64,000 nt of DNA. Origin: VYFG01 sp965248685. Its GTDB lineage: Bacteria; Pseudomonadota; Gammaproteobacteria; Arenicellales; Poriferihabitantaceae. The position numbers and the translations under genes were made by a program. The notes beneath the pieces are model-generated. The model searched no databases, was not told the DNA's origin, and was given only the letters and a program-made list of their open reading frames with translations. The DNA is taken from contig CBDFKC010000004.1 in NCBI GenBank assembly GCA_965248685.1, positions 620,001 through 684,000 on the forward strand, in the 5' to 3' direction. Position 1 is the first letter of the stretch; every line of letters starts with the position of its first letter. Shown here one piece after another: positions 41,087 through 49,537 of the stretch.

Positions 41087-43954
41087 ATGAAGCTCATCAG
41101 AAAACAAGCCAGCGCCGAGGTCCAGATCCCCTCAGGTATTGGTCAAACAATTAATCGACGTTCGTTTTTGAAGCGTTCTGGTCTGGCCATGGGAACCGGC
41201 GCAGCAGCAACCATACTGGCACCAGGTCGAGTCAGAAAAGCCCATGCAGCCTCCGCAGAAGCGGGGGGTGATATAACCATCAAGCGCAGCGTATGTACTC
41301 ACTGTTCGGTCGGATGTGGCGTCCGCGCTGAAGTGCAAAACGGTATTTGGACTGGTCAGGAACCAGATTTCGATTCACCGTTTAATCTGGGAGCCCATTG
41401 CGCCAAGGGCGCTTCGGTACGTGAACACGGCCATGGCGAGCGTCGACTCAAGCAGCCAATGAAGCTGGTTGGCGGTAAATGGAAGAAAATGACCTGGGAC
41501 GATGCAATCAACGAGATCGGCGATCAGATGCTGAAGATCCGCGAAGAGTCCGGACCCGATTCAGTCTACTGGTTAGGATCTGCTAAGCATAATAATGAGC
41601 AATCCTATTTCTTTCGTAAGTTCGCCGGGCTTTGGGGAACCAACAACGTAGATCACCAGGCACGTATCTGTCATTCGACCACCGTAGCCGGTGTAGCCAA
41701 TACCTGGGGTTACGGGGCGATGACCAATTCCTATAACGATATGCATAACAGTAAATGTATGTTGTTTATAGGCTCCAATCCGGCGGAAGCTCACCCGGTA
41801 TCGCTGCAGCATATTTTCCGGGCTAAAGAAAATGGCTCCAAAATGCTGGTAATCGATCCGCGCTATACCCGGACCGCAGCCCATGCTGATCTTCATGTTC
41901 AGATTCGACCTGGAACCGACGTCGCGATCATCTGGGGCATGCTCTGGCATATTTTTGAAAACGGCTGGGAGGACAAAGAATACATCCGCCAGCGAGTCTA
42001 CGGCCTGGACGAAGTCCGTGCCGAGGTTGCCAATTGGACTCCCGAAGAAACCGAGCGGGTAACCGGGGCTCCTGAAGATGTAGTTAAGGCAGCGGCAGAA
42101 ATGATGGCGAAGAACAGCCCTGCAACCTTTGTCTGGTGCATGGGCGGAACCCAGCATACTATTGGGAACAACAACACTCGGGCTTATTGTGCATTCCAGC
42201 TTGCCCTTGGCAATATTGGTAAGGAAGGTGGTGGCGCTAATATATTCCGCGGTCACGATAACGTACAAGGCGCTACTGACTTCTGCGTACTTTCCCATTC
42301 GCTGCCGGGTTACTATGGATTGAGCTCTGGTTCCTGGGCCCATTGGTCGAGAGTTTGGGGGCTGGATCCAGAGTGGGTCAAGAGTCGCTTTAGCCAGGAA
42401 GAAGTTGAAGGTGACAAAGGCAAGCCGGTTCATCCGCAAAACTACCGCGGTATTCCGGTTTCACGCTGGGTTGACGGTGTGCTAGAAGAAAGCATTGGTC
42501 AGAAAGACAATATACGCTGTATGGTCTATAACGGACACGCGGTGAATAGTCAGACCCGTGGTCTTGAAATGAAGAAGGCAATGGCCAAGCTGGATTTAAT
42601 GGTGATCGTCGATCCCTATCCGACTCATGCTGCGGTCATGAATGATCGCACCGACGGCATTTATCTGCTGCCAGCGACTACCCAGTTTGAAACCTATGGA
42701 TCGGTTACGGCGTCGAATCGTTCATTGCAATGGCGGGAGAAGGTTATCGAGCCGTTGTTCGACTCATTGCCCGATCACACTATCATGTACAAGTTTGCCA
42801 AGAAGCTCGGTTTTGCCGATGAATTGTGCAAAAACATTGAAGTGAATAACGACGAACCGTTGATCGAAGACATTACCCGGGAATTTAATAAAGGGATGTG
42901 GACCATTGGTTATACCGGTCAAAGTCCTGAACGTCTAAAGCTGCACATGGAAAACAAGCATACGTTTAATACCACTACCCTGAAGGCGGAAGGTGGCCCA
43001 GTGGACGGTGAGTACTACGGATTGCCCTGGCCTTGTTGGGGAACCGCGGAAATGAAACATCCTGGCACGCCAATATTATATGACCCAAGCAAGTCGGTGG
43101 CCGAAGGTGGGCTTAATTTCCGCGCACGTTTCGGGGTCGAACATGAAGGCAACAATATACTGGCAGAAGATTCATGGCCAGTTGGCAACGAGATTCAGGA
43201 TGGCCACCCCGAATTTAAGGCCGATATGTTGAAGTCACTCGGTTGGTGGGATGATCTGACACCAGAAGAGAAGACAGCCGCGGAAGGCAAAAACTGGAAG
43301 ACGGATTTATCTGGCGGAATCCAGCGGGTTGCAATCAAGCATGGCTGTGCACCATTTGGTAACGCTAAGGCCAGAGCCATTGTTTGGACCTTTCCGGACC
43401 GAGTGCCGATTCATCGCGAACCGTTGTATACACCGGATCGAGAATTAGCGGCCAAGTATCCAACCTATGAAGACCGCAAACGGTTTTACCGGTTGCCGAC
43501 CCGTTACGCTTCGATCCAGTCTGAGGATCACTCCAAGAATTTCCCCATCGTTCATACCAGCGGACGCCTGGTTGAATACGAAGGGGGTGGAGAAGAATCC
43601 AGATCGAATCCCTGGTTAGCGGAACTGCAACAGGAAATGTTTGTAGAGATTAATCCCAAAGACGCCAATGACAGCAGCGTTAGAGACGGGCAGATGGTCT
43701 GGCTTGAGAGTCCCGAGGGATCCAAAATTAAAGTCAAGGCGATGGTCACCCGACGGGTTGGACCCGGTGTGGTATTTACCCCGTTCCACTTTGGTGGACA
43801 TTTCGAGGGTGTTGACCTGCTGGATAAATATCCGGAAGGGTCAGCGCCATATGTTCGAGGGGAAGCGGCTAACACGGCGTTTACCTACGGATATGATTCA
43901 GTAACCCAGATGCAGGAGACCAAAGTGTCTCTCTGTCGCATCTCAGTCGCTTAA
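41087..43954 (+). CDS. fdhA: Formate dehydrogenase alpha subunit (Mo/W-bis-MGD, Cys type)
   Basis: Catalytic subunit, 955 aa, exported by the TAT path (INRRSFLKRSG, Arg24-Arg25). The 4Fe-4S cluster is bound by C70, C73, C77 and C105 (CTHCSVGC and AHCAKG). The metal ligand is Cys195 in ARICHSTTV (TGT codon at 41669), where E. coli FdnG has selenocysteine; no in-frame TGA occurs. Molybdopterin-binding segments include MLFIGSNPAEAHPVS and MLVIDPRYTRTAAHADL. A C-terminal MGD-binding domain is present. It oxidises formate to CO2 on the periplasmic side. The beta subunit gene follows after 14 bp. Confidence 0.94.
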   Translation: MKLIRKQASAEVQIPSGIGQTINRRSFLKRSGLAMGTGAAATILAPGRVRKAHAASAEAGGDITIKRSVCTHCSVGCGVRAEVQNGIWTGQEPDFDSPFNLGAHCAKGASVREHGHGERRLKQPMKLVGGKWKKMTWDDAINEIGDQMLKIREESGPDSVYWLGSAKHNNEQSYFFRKFAGLWGTNNVDHQARICHSTTVAGVANTWGYGAMTNSYNDMHNSKCMLFIGSNPAEAHPVSLQHIFRAKENGSKMLVIDPRYTRTAAHADLHVQIRPGTDVAIIWGMLWHIFENGWEDKEYIRQRVYGLDEVRAEVANWTPEETERVTGAPEDVVKAAAEMMAKNSPATFVWCMGGTQHTIGNNNTRAYCAFQLALGNIGKEGGGANIFRGHDNVQGATDFCVLSHSLPGYYGLSSGSWAHWSRVWGLDPEWVKSRFSQEEVEGDKGKPVHPQNYRGIPVSRWVDGVLEESIGQKDNIRCMVYNGHAVNSQTRGLEMKKAMAKLDLMVIVDPYPTHAAVMNDRTDGIYLLPATTQFETYGSVTASNRSLQWREKVIEPLFDSLPDHTIMYKFAKKLGFADELCKNIEVNNDEPLIEDITREFNKGMWTIGYTGQSPERLKLHMENKHTFNTTTLKAEGGPVDGEYYGLPWPCWGTAEMKHPGTPILYDPSKSVAEGGLNFRARFGVEHEGNNILAEDSWPVGNEIQDGHPEFKADMLKSLGWWDDLTPEEKTAAEGKNWKTDLSGGIQRVAIKHGCAPFGNAKARAIVWTFPDRVPIHREPLYTPDRELAAKYPTYEDRKRFYRLPTRYASIQSEDHSKNFPIVHTSGRLVEYEGGGEESRSNPWLAELQQEMFVEINPKDANDSSVRDGQMVWLESPEGSKIKVKAMVTRRVGPGVVFTPFHFGGHFEGVDLLDKYPEGSAPYVRGEAANTAFTYGYDSVTQMQETKVSLCRISVA

Positions 43955-43968
43955 AGGAGGCATTAATC

Positions 43969-44553
43969 ATGGCAAGAATGAAATTTCTGTGTGACGCAGA
44001 ACGCTGTATTGAATGTAATGGTTGTGTTACCGCATGTAAAAATGAGCATGAGGTTCCATGGGGAGTTAATCGGCGACGGGTAATCACTCTGGGTGACGGC
44101 GAAGCGGGAGAGAAATCTATCTCGGTAGCCTGTATGCACTGTACCGATGCACCCTGTGCGGCAGTATGTCCGGTTGATTGCTTTTACACCACCGATGATG
44201 GCGTGGTACTGCATGACAAAGACCTTTGCATAGGTTGCGGATACTGTTTCTACGCCTGTCCTTTTGGTGCGCCACAATATCCTCAGGAGGAAGCGTTTGG
44301 GGTGCGGGGAAAAATGGATAAGTGCACCTTTTGTTCGGGTGGCCCGACCGATGACAATTCTCCGGTAGAGTTCAAGAAATATGGTCGTAACCGGTTGTCC
44401 GAAGGCAAGCTTCCACTATGTGCAGAGATGTGTTCAACCAAAGCGTTGATTGCGGGTGACGGCGATATGGTCGCGGATATATATCGCGAACGTATCTTAA
44501 AGCGCGGTGGAAGGCCTCAGACCTGGGGTTGGGAAACGGCATATAGCAGCTAA
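43969..44553 (+). CDS. fdhB: Formate dehydrogenase beta subunit (four 4Fe-4S clusters)
   Basis: Electron-transfer subunit of 194 aa with four cysteine groups: CDAERCIECNGCVTACKNEH; CMHCTDAPCAAVCPVDCF; CIGCGYCFYACPFGAPQ; and CTFCSGG with CAEMCSTKAL. The arrangement is that of the FDH3/FdnH-type beta subunit. It has no membrane anchor at the C-terminus, so the gamma subunit alone holds the complex. A strong ribosome binding site (aaaggagg) overlaps the end of the alpha gene. It carries electrons from the alpha subunit to the cytochrome b gamma subunit. Confidence 0.94.
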   Translation: MARMKFLCDAERCIECNGCVTACKNEHEVPWGVNRRRVITLGDGEAGEKSISVACMHCTDAPCAAVCPVDCFYTTDDGVVLHDKDLCIGCGYCFYACPFGAPQYPQEEAFGVRGKMDKCTFCSGGPTDDNSPVEFKKYGRNRLSEGKLPLCAEMCSTKALIAGDGDMVADIYRERILKRGGRPQTWGWETAYSS

Positions 44554-44560
44554 CAAAATA

Positions 44561-44589
44561 CCAAGGGAGGCCACTGAGCCTCCCTTTGG
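44561..44589 (+). terminator. Hairpin after the beta subunit gene, terminator-like
   Basis: A perfect stem (aagggaggc / gcctccctt, loop cactga) starts 8 bp after the stop of fdhB. It is followed only by tttggttt, not a clean T run. It may partly terminate or stabilise the upstream message, setting a lower level for the lipoprotein and gamma subunit genes. Confidence 0.55.
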
Positions 44590-44665
44590 TTTCTGTTGGT
44601 CATGGTTTGGAATCACCTATGCTGTTGGCATTGATCCAGAATCGAATGATTACCGGAGAAGCAAA

Positions 44666-44848
44666 ATGAAAATTAAAAATATAATGGGTTCAACCGTTTT
44701 ACTGTGCGCCTGCCTGTTGATGACGGGTTGTTGGGAATCTTCCAATGTGACGTTGCATCAACCCGGAAAATATCTAGGTGCCGCAGATACCTTAAAGACG
44801 GATGCTGAGCAATTGCAGAAACGATTTTCCAATCAGCTGGATAGGTAG
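44666..44848 (+). CDS. Small lipoprotein between formate dehydrogenase beta and gamma genes
   Basis: Protein of 60 aa with a signal peptide and lipobox (LLCACLLMTGC) and a short polar mature part (TLHQPGKYLGAADTLKTDAEQLQKRF). A ggagaag ribosome binding site precedes the ATG at 44666. The segment HQPGKYLGAAD recalls H-x-PG-x-Y-x-G patterns seen near small cytochromes, but no heme motif is present. I know no function. Its place inside the operon suggests a structural or assembly role with the periplasmic enzyme. Confidence 0.72.
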   Translation: MKIKNIMGSTVLLCACLLMTGCWESSNVTLHQPGKYLGAADTLKTDAEQLQKRFSNQLDR

Positions 44849-44924
44849 ACACCTTTTTTAAAGCTTGGCATGACCATCGCTAACAAAGTGTCCGGGAATT
44901 TACACAATATTCGGGAGTGGATAT

Positions 44925-46010
44925 ATGAATAGAAATATCGAAATTAAAAAAAATGCGGCTCGACCGATCAATCGCCGAGCACGGGCCATGTTGTGGTCTT
45001 TACTGTTTATCGCCCTTAGCGCAATGCTATTACCAACCGCGTCGTACCTGATCAGCGGTGAGCAAGCCCACGCTCAGGTAGTGAATGACAAAAATCAGCG
45101 GGCAAATTTTTGGCGGGCTGTGCGAGAGGGTCAAGCCGGGTATAGCGCTGTACCGGGTGCTGAGTCTGGTGTTTTTATCAACAATGGCGGTCAGAACTGG
45201 CGACAGCTCCGCAATGGCATAATTGCAAACTATGGTGGCTGGGCGATACTTGTGTCTCTGGGTCTCATTGTGTTGTTCTTTTTGTTGCGCGGCAGAATTA
45301 AAATCCAGGGGGAGCAATCCGGTCTCACGGTGCCACGCTGGAAGTTCCTCGAACGGGTAATGCATTGGTCTACTGCAATCCTGTTTGTATTGTTGGCAAT
45401 TACCGGGCTCAGTATGCTGTTTGGCAGAGCGGTACTCATTCCATTGCTCGGTGCCTCAGGGTTTTCTGGATGGGCGAACATGTCGATCAACGTGCATAAC
45501 TACGTCGGGCCATTCTTCGCCATCGGTGTTTTTGCGATGTTGCTTTTCTGGGTTAAGAATAACATTCCGAATGCGACGGACATGACCTGGCTGGCCAAGG
45601 GTGGCGGGATTATTGGCAATGCACACCCCAGCGCTGGTAAAGCTAACGGTGGTGAGAAAATTTGGTTTTGGATTGTTATTCTGGTTGGCCTTGTCGCCGT
45701 ATGTGGAAGTGGCTTTATCCTGATTGGTTGGATGGCGCAGTGGGGATTAGTCGATGCCACTCGCGGGACTATGCAGTCAGCACATCAGGTGCACGCGATC
45801 GCGGCGATTATCTGGATAGTTATCTTCTTTGGTCATGCGTATATCGGGTCCCTGGGCACAGAAGGCGCTCTGGAAGGCATGACAACCGGTCGAGTCAGCG
45901 CTGAATGGGCTGAGCAGCATCATGACCAATGGTATGACGAAGTTAAAAACCAGGCTGGCGTTGCCGAAAAATCCTCGGGAGCGACTACCGCTTCAACCCA
46001 GGCAACCTGA
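44925..46010 (+). CDS. fdhC: Formate dehydrogenase gamma subunit (cytochrome b556)
   Basis: Membrane subunit of 361 aa. An N-terminal signal/anchor and a periplasmic part (ANFWRAVREGQAGYSAVPG, GQNWRQLRNG) are followed by the di-heme cytochrome b core. Likely heme histidines are in ERVMHWSTAILFVLLAITG, NVHNYVGPFF and SAHQVHAIAAIIWIVIFFGHAYIG. It takes electrons from the beta subunit to quinone. The longer periplasmic part is typical of the FDH3/FdoI-like gamma subunits with an N-terminal extension. A terminator follows after 20 bp, which closes the core operon. Confidence 0.92.
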   Translation: MNRNIEIKKNAARPINRRARAMLWSLLFIALSAMLLPTASYLISGEQAHAQVVNDKNQRANFWRAVREGQAGYSAVPGAESGVFINNGGQNWRQLRNGIIANYGGWAILVSLGLIVLFFLLRGRIKIQGEQSGLTVPRWKFLERVMHWSTAILFVLLAITGLSMLFGRAVLIPLLGASGFSGWANMSINVHNYVGPFFAIGVFAMLLFWVKNNIPNATDMTWLAKGGGIIGNAHPSAGKANGGEKIWFWIVILVGLVAVCGSGFILIGWMAQWGLVDATRGTMQSAHQVHAIAAIIWIVIFFGHAYIGSLGTEGALEGMTTGRVSAEWAEQHHDQWYDEVKNQAGVAEKSSGATTASTQAT

Positions 46011-46029
46011 TGAGATCAAAGGGTTGATA

Positions 46030-46058
46030 AAAACCCCTGCTTGCCAGGGGTTTTTATT
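46030..46058 (+). terminator. Rho-independent terminator after the gamma subunit gene
   Basis: Stem aaaacccctg / caggggtttt with a short loop (cttgc), ending in ttttatt. It lies 20 bp after the stop of the gamma subunit gene. Confidence 0.88.
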
Positions 46059-46107
46059 AGGGTTTTAGTTTACTGTGGATCGATTCCCATCAAGTATCAT
46101 TAAAAGT

Positions 46108-46629
46108 ATGCGTGGCAGTGGTGCCATGACCACCTGCGTTCCGGTCAGACTCGATCAAAGTGACTGGCAATCGGCGGTATTTTTCGAACTGGGTGGGGTT
46201 GAGTGTAAGCAGGATAGAAATATTCTGAGCCAGTCGAACCAGACTTTTCCGATCTCTCTGGAAGCCGACCTGATCGAATCAGCAACGGCATCTGTAGTAA
46301 TGTTGCGATTTGAAATAATGACGAACGGGGATAATCCATTAGCTGGAGAGGTGCTGGTGGTTCCTGGTATGGGTTCGGTTCAGTTTGATACCATGAAGAA
46401 TCTCACTGAACAACAAAGCCTCGGTTTCTTTTTTAGCGATGGAGGATACAATCTCATTCATTCTCAGCAGTTACTACTGCAAGACAGAGAAAGACAGGGC
46501 TACAAAGAAATTCTCGAACAAGCGGTTAGCCATGATGCGGTTATTCGGCTGACAGGAAGATATAATGGAATTGCCGGATTGAAAGAAGTTGTTGCAAATT
46601 ATGCCAAACGAGTATCTCGTGAACCGTAA
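46108..46629 (+). CDS. Hypothetical protein of the formate dehydrogenase island
   Basis: Protein of about 173 aa, soluble, with no recognised motif. It begins with strands around CVPVRLDQSDWQSAVFFELGG and later holds GEVLVVPGMGSVQFDTM and a helical end (GLKEVVANYAKRVSREP). The start is uncertain: GTG at 46075 or ATG at 46108 or 46126; none has a strong ribosome binding site. Its 3' end overlaps the start of the ankyrin gene by 29 bp, which ties it to the three genes that follow. Position suggests a formate dehydrogenase accessory role. Confidence 0.6.
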   Translation: MRGSGAMTTCVPVRLDQSDWQSAVFFELGGVECKQDRNILSQSNQTFPISLEADLIESATASVVMLRFEIMTNGDNPLAGEVLVVPGMGSVQFDTMKNLTEQQSLGFFFSDGGYNLIHSQQLLLQDRERQGYKEILEQAVSHDAVIRLTGRYNGIAGLKEVVANYAKRVSREP

Positions 46630-47386
46630 AGTTATTTTACTAACACTATTGATCGTTTTTTCGATTGGCTTCCAGCGCCTGACCCTGGCAGGTGATGCAG
46701 CATTTCTTGATGCTATTCGCCAATCCGACCTTGGGCAAATTTCCAGCCTGATAAAAAGCGTCAGAGACATTAATTTAGCCGACTCTTCTGGAAAAAACGC
46801 CTTGATGGTAGCGTCGAAGCAGGGACATAGTGATTTGATTTCCAAATTGTTATCTGCCGGTGCGAATCCACGGTCCAGCAATAATAACGGCGGCACCCCC
46901 ATCATGTTTGCCGCTATCAGCGGTGATATCCCGAGTATGAAATTGCTGTTGGAGGCGGGCGTAGATGTTAAATTGCGGGGCAGTAACGGTTGGAGTGCAT
47001 TGATGATTGCGGCAGCAAAGGGACATTTGGACGCAACCCGTCTGTTGCTGGATGCAGGTGCGGAGATCAATACAAGAGATGTCTATTTGTGGACCCCATT
47101 GCACCGCGCCTCCTACGAAAATCGGGTTGACGTGGTTAATTTGTTATTGCTTAGTGTTGGGATTGATAAAGACGCTGTGGACGATCAGGGCGCGACCCCA
47201 TTGCACCATGCTGTTGCCAGGGGAAATGCGCGAATAGCAAAAAATTTGATTGATCGAGGTGTCAAACCTGAGCCTGTCGACCTGGAGGGGCGGACCCCGA
47301 GGGACTATGCGATAGAGCGTGGTCATACTACCCTGGTGCAATTGTTACCCGATACGGGGCAGTCCACTGCCCTTCAGGGAGAATAG
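46601..47386 (+). CDS. Exported ankyrin-repeat protein
   Basis: Protein of 261 aa. A signal peptide (NRKVILLTLLIVFSIGFQ, LTLAGDA) leads into about six ankyrin repeats, each with the G-x-T/S-A/P-L pattern: GKNALMVASKQGHSDLISKL, GGTPIMFAAISGDIPSMKLL, GWSALMIAAAKGHLDATRLL, WTPLHRASYENRVDVVNLL, GATPLHHAVARGNARIAKNL, and GRTPRDYAIERGHTTLVQLL. It is a periplasmic protein-protein interaction module. It overlaps the previous gene by 29 bp, and its stop overlaps the next GTG start by one base. A role in assembling the periplasmic formate dehydrogenase is possible. Confidence 0.87.
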   Translation: MPNEYLVNRKVILLTLLIVFSIGFQRLTLAGDAAFLDAIRQSDLGQISSLIKSVRDINLADSSGKNALMVASKQGHSDLISKLLSAGANPRSSNNNGGTPIMFAAISGDIPSMKLLLEAGVDVKLRGSNGWSALMIAAAKGHLDATRLLLDAGAEINTRDVYLWTPLHRASYENRVDVVNLLLLSVGIDKDAVDDQGATPLHHAVARGNARIAKNLIDRGVKPEPVDLEGRTPRDYAIERGHTTLVQLLPDTGQSTALQGE

Positions 47387-48147
47387 TGAATACTCCTATC
47401 GAGCAGCCGGAATTACCGGCCGCGTACAATCTGATAATGCCCGGGAAAGTCGCGAACCTGCGGGAGTACACTGTCCATCGCGCGTCGGAAGGGGCCGAAG
47501 AAGGCACCATTATCCTCGCCGAAGATCAGGAGGTCGCGTTCGGTTGCGCTGGAAAATCCTGGCAGTGCTTTCCTGAGAACCTGCATTGTTCCCTGGTACT
47601 ACAACCAGATTTTTCAAAGGAACGATACCATGAGATCGTTTTTGTCGCATTAGTCAGTCTTGGAAATAGCCTGGCAACCCATGTGTCGCCGATGACAGCC
47701 CTGGGTTATAGCTGGCCCAATGATATCAACATCGCACAACATAAAATTGCCGCTATCTGGTTGGACCAAGGTGACTGTCCCCATGGTCCCTGGCTCAGTA
47801 TTACCTGCTCGGTAAATATTCGTCATGCTCCCAAGGATTTGGTAGTGGAGGCGATGAGTATTCACGAGGCAGAGGGTGGAACCACATTGTCATCTGCGGT
47901 ATTGATGGAAACTTTTGCTCGGCAATTTATTACCCTGATCAATGCCTGGTCCGAAAGAGGTTTTGACTATATTCTGGCGCTTTGGAAAATCAGAGCCGAG
48001 TTCCAGGGCACGAAAATTAATCTGGAATTGAATGGAAATCCGGAGACCGCAGAAGCGAAGGATGTTACCAAAAACGGTGACCTGGTGGTCACCGATTCTG
48101 CCGGGCGGCGCCAAATCATCACCACCGGTCAACATATGGGTTGGTAA
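47386..48147 (+). CDS. Biotin/lipoate protein ligase-like protein
   Basis: Protein of 253 aa. The fold is that of a biotin/lipoate A/B ligase: EEGTIILAEDQEVAFGCAG, LHCSLVLQPD, YSWPNDINIAQHKIAAIWLD and a C-terminal helical part (METFARQFITLINAWSERGFDYILALW). The BirA-type K-W-P-N-D lysine is Ser here (SWPND), so normal biotinyl-AMP chemistry is doubtful. Proteins of this branch are often encoded with formate dehydrogenase genes in proteobacteria; their role is not known. The GTG start overlaps the stop of the ankyrin gene (taGTG). Confidence 0.78.
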   Translation: MNTPIEQPELPAAYNLIMPGKVANLREYTVHRASEGAEEGTIILAEDQEVAFGCAGKSWQCFPENLHCSLVLQPDFSKERYHEIVFVALVSLGNSLATHVSPMTALGYSWPNDINIAQHKIAAIWLDQGDCPHGPWLSITCSVNIRHAPKDLVVEAMSIHEAEGGTTLSSAVLMETFARQFITLINAWSERGFDYILALWKIRAEFQGTKINLELNGNPETAEAKDVTKNGDLVVTDSAGRRQIITTGQHMGW

Positions 48148-48151
48148 CCAA

Positions 48152-48895
48152 ATGCGAAATCCACACAACAAAAACCGTCGGGCATTTGTAAAAACCTGCG
48201 TTGGTACCGCGGCCTTGGTGGCAGCCAATCCGGGGTTGGTGGCGCAAAACCAGCCGGTTAAGCATTATGTTAGAAGCCTGTTGGTGGATCAAAATGACCA
48301 CCCAGTAAGCGCAAGCGGATTAATCCCGGATCAAGCTTATATTTTCCATTATCCCTTTGTAACGACCCCTTGTTTTCTTATCGACATTGGCCGAGCAGTT
48401 GATCCGATGGAGCGCCTCGATACTCAGCATGAGGGAAGTTACAGCTGGAAAGGCGGTGTTGGTTCGAATCGCTCACTAGTGGCATTTTCTGCAATTTGTG
48501 CCCACAAACTCAGCTATCCGACCAAAACACTCAGCTTTCTAAATTACCGCCCTGAAAAAATTCAGTTCGTCGGATCTAATTTAAAGCCGGAACAACAAAA
48601 ACAGCTGATCTATTGTTGTTCCGAACGTAGTGCTTATGATGCAACTAGGGGAGCAACGGTTCTGGGTGGGCCAGCGCGGCAGCCCTTGGCGGCCATTGAA
48701 CTGGAATACGATTCAACCGCTGACCGAATTTATGCGGTAGGTACCCGGGGAGGAGAGTTATACGATCAGTTTTTTACCAGGTTTGGTTTCCGTTTGGCGC
48801 TGGATCATAAGATTGAAGATATCCGCGCAAGTGCAGGTGACAGCGTCATTATCTATCCTCATTCTGAATACTCTGAACATAGTGTTTCCTGCTAA
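48152..48895 (+). CDS. TAT-exported Rieske-like protein with altered cluster ligands
   Basis: Protein of 247 aa with a twin-arginine-like signal (NKNRRAFVKTCVGTAALVAA). A Rieske fold is suggested by box I (AICAHKLSYP, C116-x-H118) and box II (IYCCSERSAYDATRGATVLGG, PARQPL). In box II the usual C-x-C-H-G-S-x-Y-D reads C-C-S-E-R-S-A-Y-D: the second His ligand is Glu158, and the disulfide cysteine is Ser. The disulfide Cys of box I is Ser as well. The start at 48152, 4 bp after the previous stop, places the signal. It may hold an unusual cluster or none. Confidence 0.7.
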   Translation: MRNPHNKNRRAFVKTCVGTAALVAANPGLVAQNQPVKHYVRSLLVDQNDHPVSASGLIPDQAYIFHYPFVTTPCFLIDIGRAVDPMERLDTQHEGSYSWKGGVGSNRSLVAFSAICAHKLSYPTKTLSFLNYRPEKIQFVGSNLKPEQQKQLIYCCSERSAYDATRGATVLGGPARQPLAAIELEYDSTADRIYAVGTRGGELYDQFFTRFGFRLALDHKIEDIRASAGDSVIIYPHSEYSEHSVSC

Positions 48896-48976
48896 CCACT
48901 ATAAAGTTGAATATAATTAATATCCTAGTTGAGCAAAATATGGTATTTTTTAATTTTTACTTTATGGATATGTCGA

Positions 48977-49519
48977 ATGGGGAGTTCTCAAACTTACTGG
49001 TTTAAGGCTGGGGTATTCGCTTTTCTACTCGGGATTACTGCCTGGGCTGATGCGTCTGAAATAGATCGTTTCATTGGAAGCTATGCTGGATCCGCAGAAG
49101 TTGAGAGTGGTGGTGAGTCCAGCCGTCGGGATATGAGCGTTGATATCAATGAAACCGATGATGGATTCGAAATAACCTGGAAGTCAGTGGTGCACAAAGC
49201 AGATGGACGGATCAAGGAAAAAGAATACAGCGTCCGTTTTCTGCCAACTCGGCGGGATGGAATATTTTCTTCTGCAATGGGAACCAATGTATTTGGTAAT
49301 CCGGTGCCATTGGACCCCATGAAAGGAGATCCATTTGTCTGGAGCCGAGTAATCGGAAATACCTTTACTGTTTACTCGCTTTTAATTGACCAAGACGGTG
49401 GCTACGAGATGCAGGAATACAACCGGAGCTTGGCTGAAGGTGGCTTGAATCTTGACTATCAACGTATCCGTAACGGAGAAAAACTGAAAAAAATCAGTGC
49501 GTTTCTTCAGAAAAACTGA
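48977..49519 (+). CDS. Exported hypothetical protein
   Basis: Protein of 180 aa with a signal peptide (FKAGVFAFLLGITAWADAS) and a mature beta-rich part of about 150 residues (DRFIGSYAGSAEVESGGESS; GFEITWKSVVHKADGRIKEK; FVWSRVIGNTFTVYSLLID). The pattern resembles small periplasmic beta-barrel or lipocalin-like proteins of unknown role. The start at 48977 is chosen to give a clean signal peptide; an in-frame TTG at 48929 would add a second hydrophobic stretch. It is a single gene, converging with the DUF1330 gene. Confidence 0.7.
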   Translation: MGSSQTYWFKAGVFAFLLGITAWADASEIDRFIGSYAGSAEVESGGESSRRDMSVDINETDDGFEITWKSVVHKADGRIKEKEYSVRFLPTRRDGIFSSAMGTNVFGNPVPLDPMKGDPFVWSRVIGNTFTVYSLLIDQDGGYEMQEYNRSLAEGGLNLDYQRIRNGEKLKKISAFLQKN

Positions 49520-49537
49520 CGCCCTTAAATATTTCCC

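Noticed and set aside
41573..42439. Minus-strand open frame of 288 codons inside fdhA
   Set aside because: It lies fully antisense to a well-supported gene and shows no domain; a codon-bias shadow.
41087..43954. Selenocysteine formate dehydrogenase
   Set aside because: The active-site codon at 41669-41671 is TGT (Cys195) and no in-frame TGA is present.
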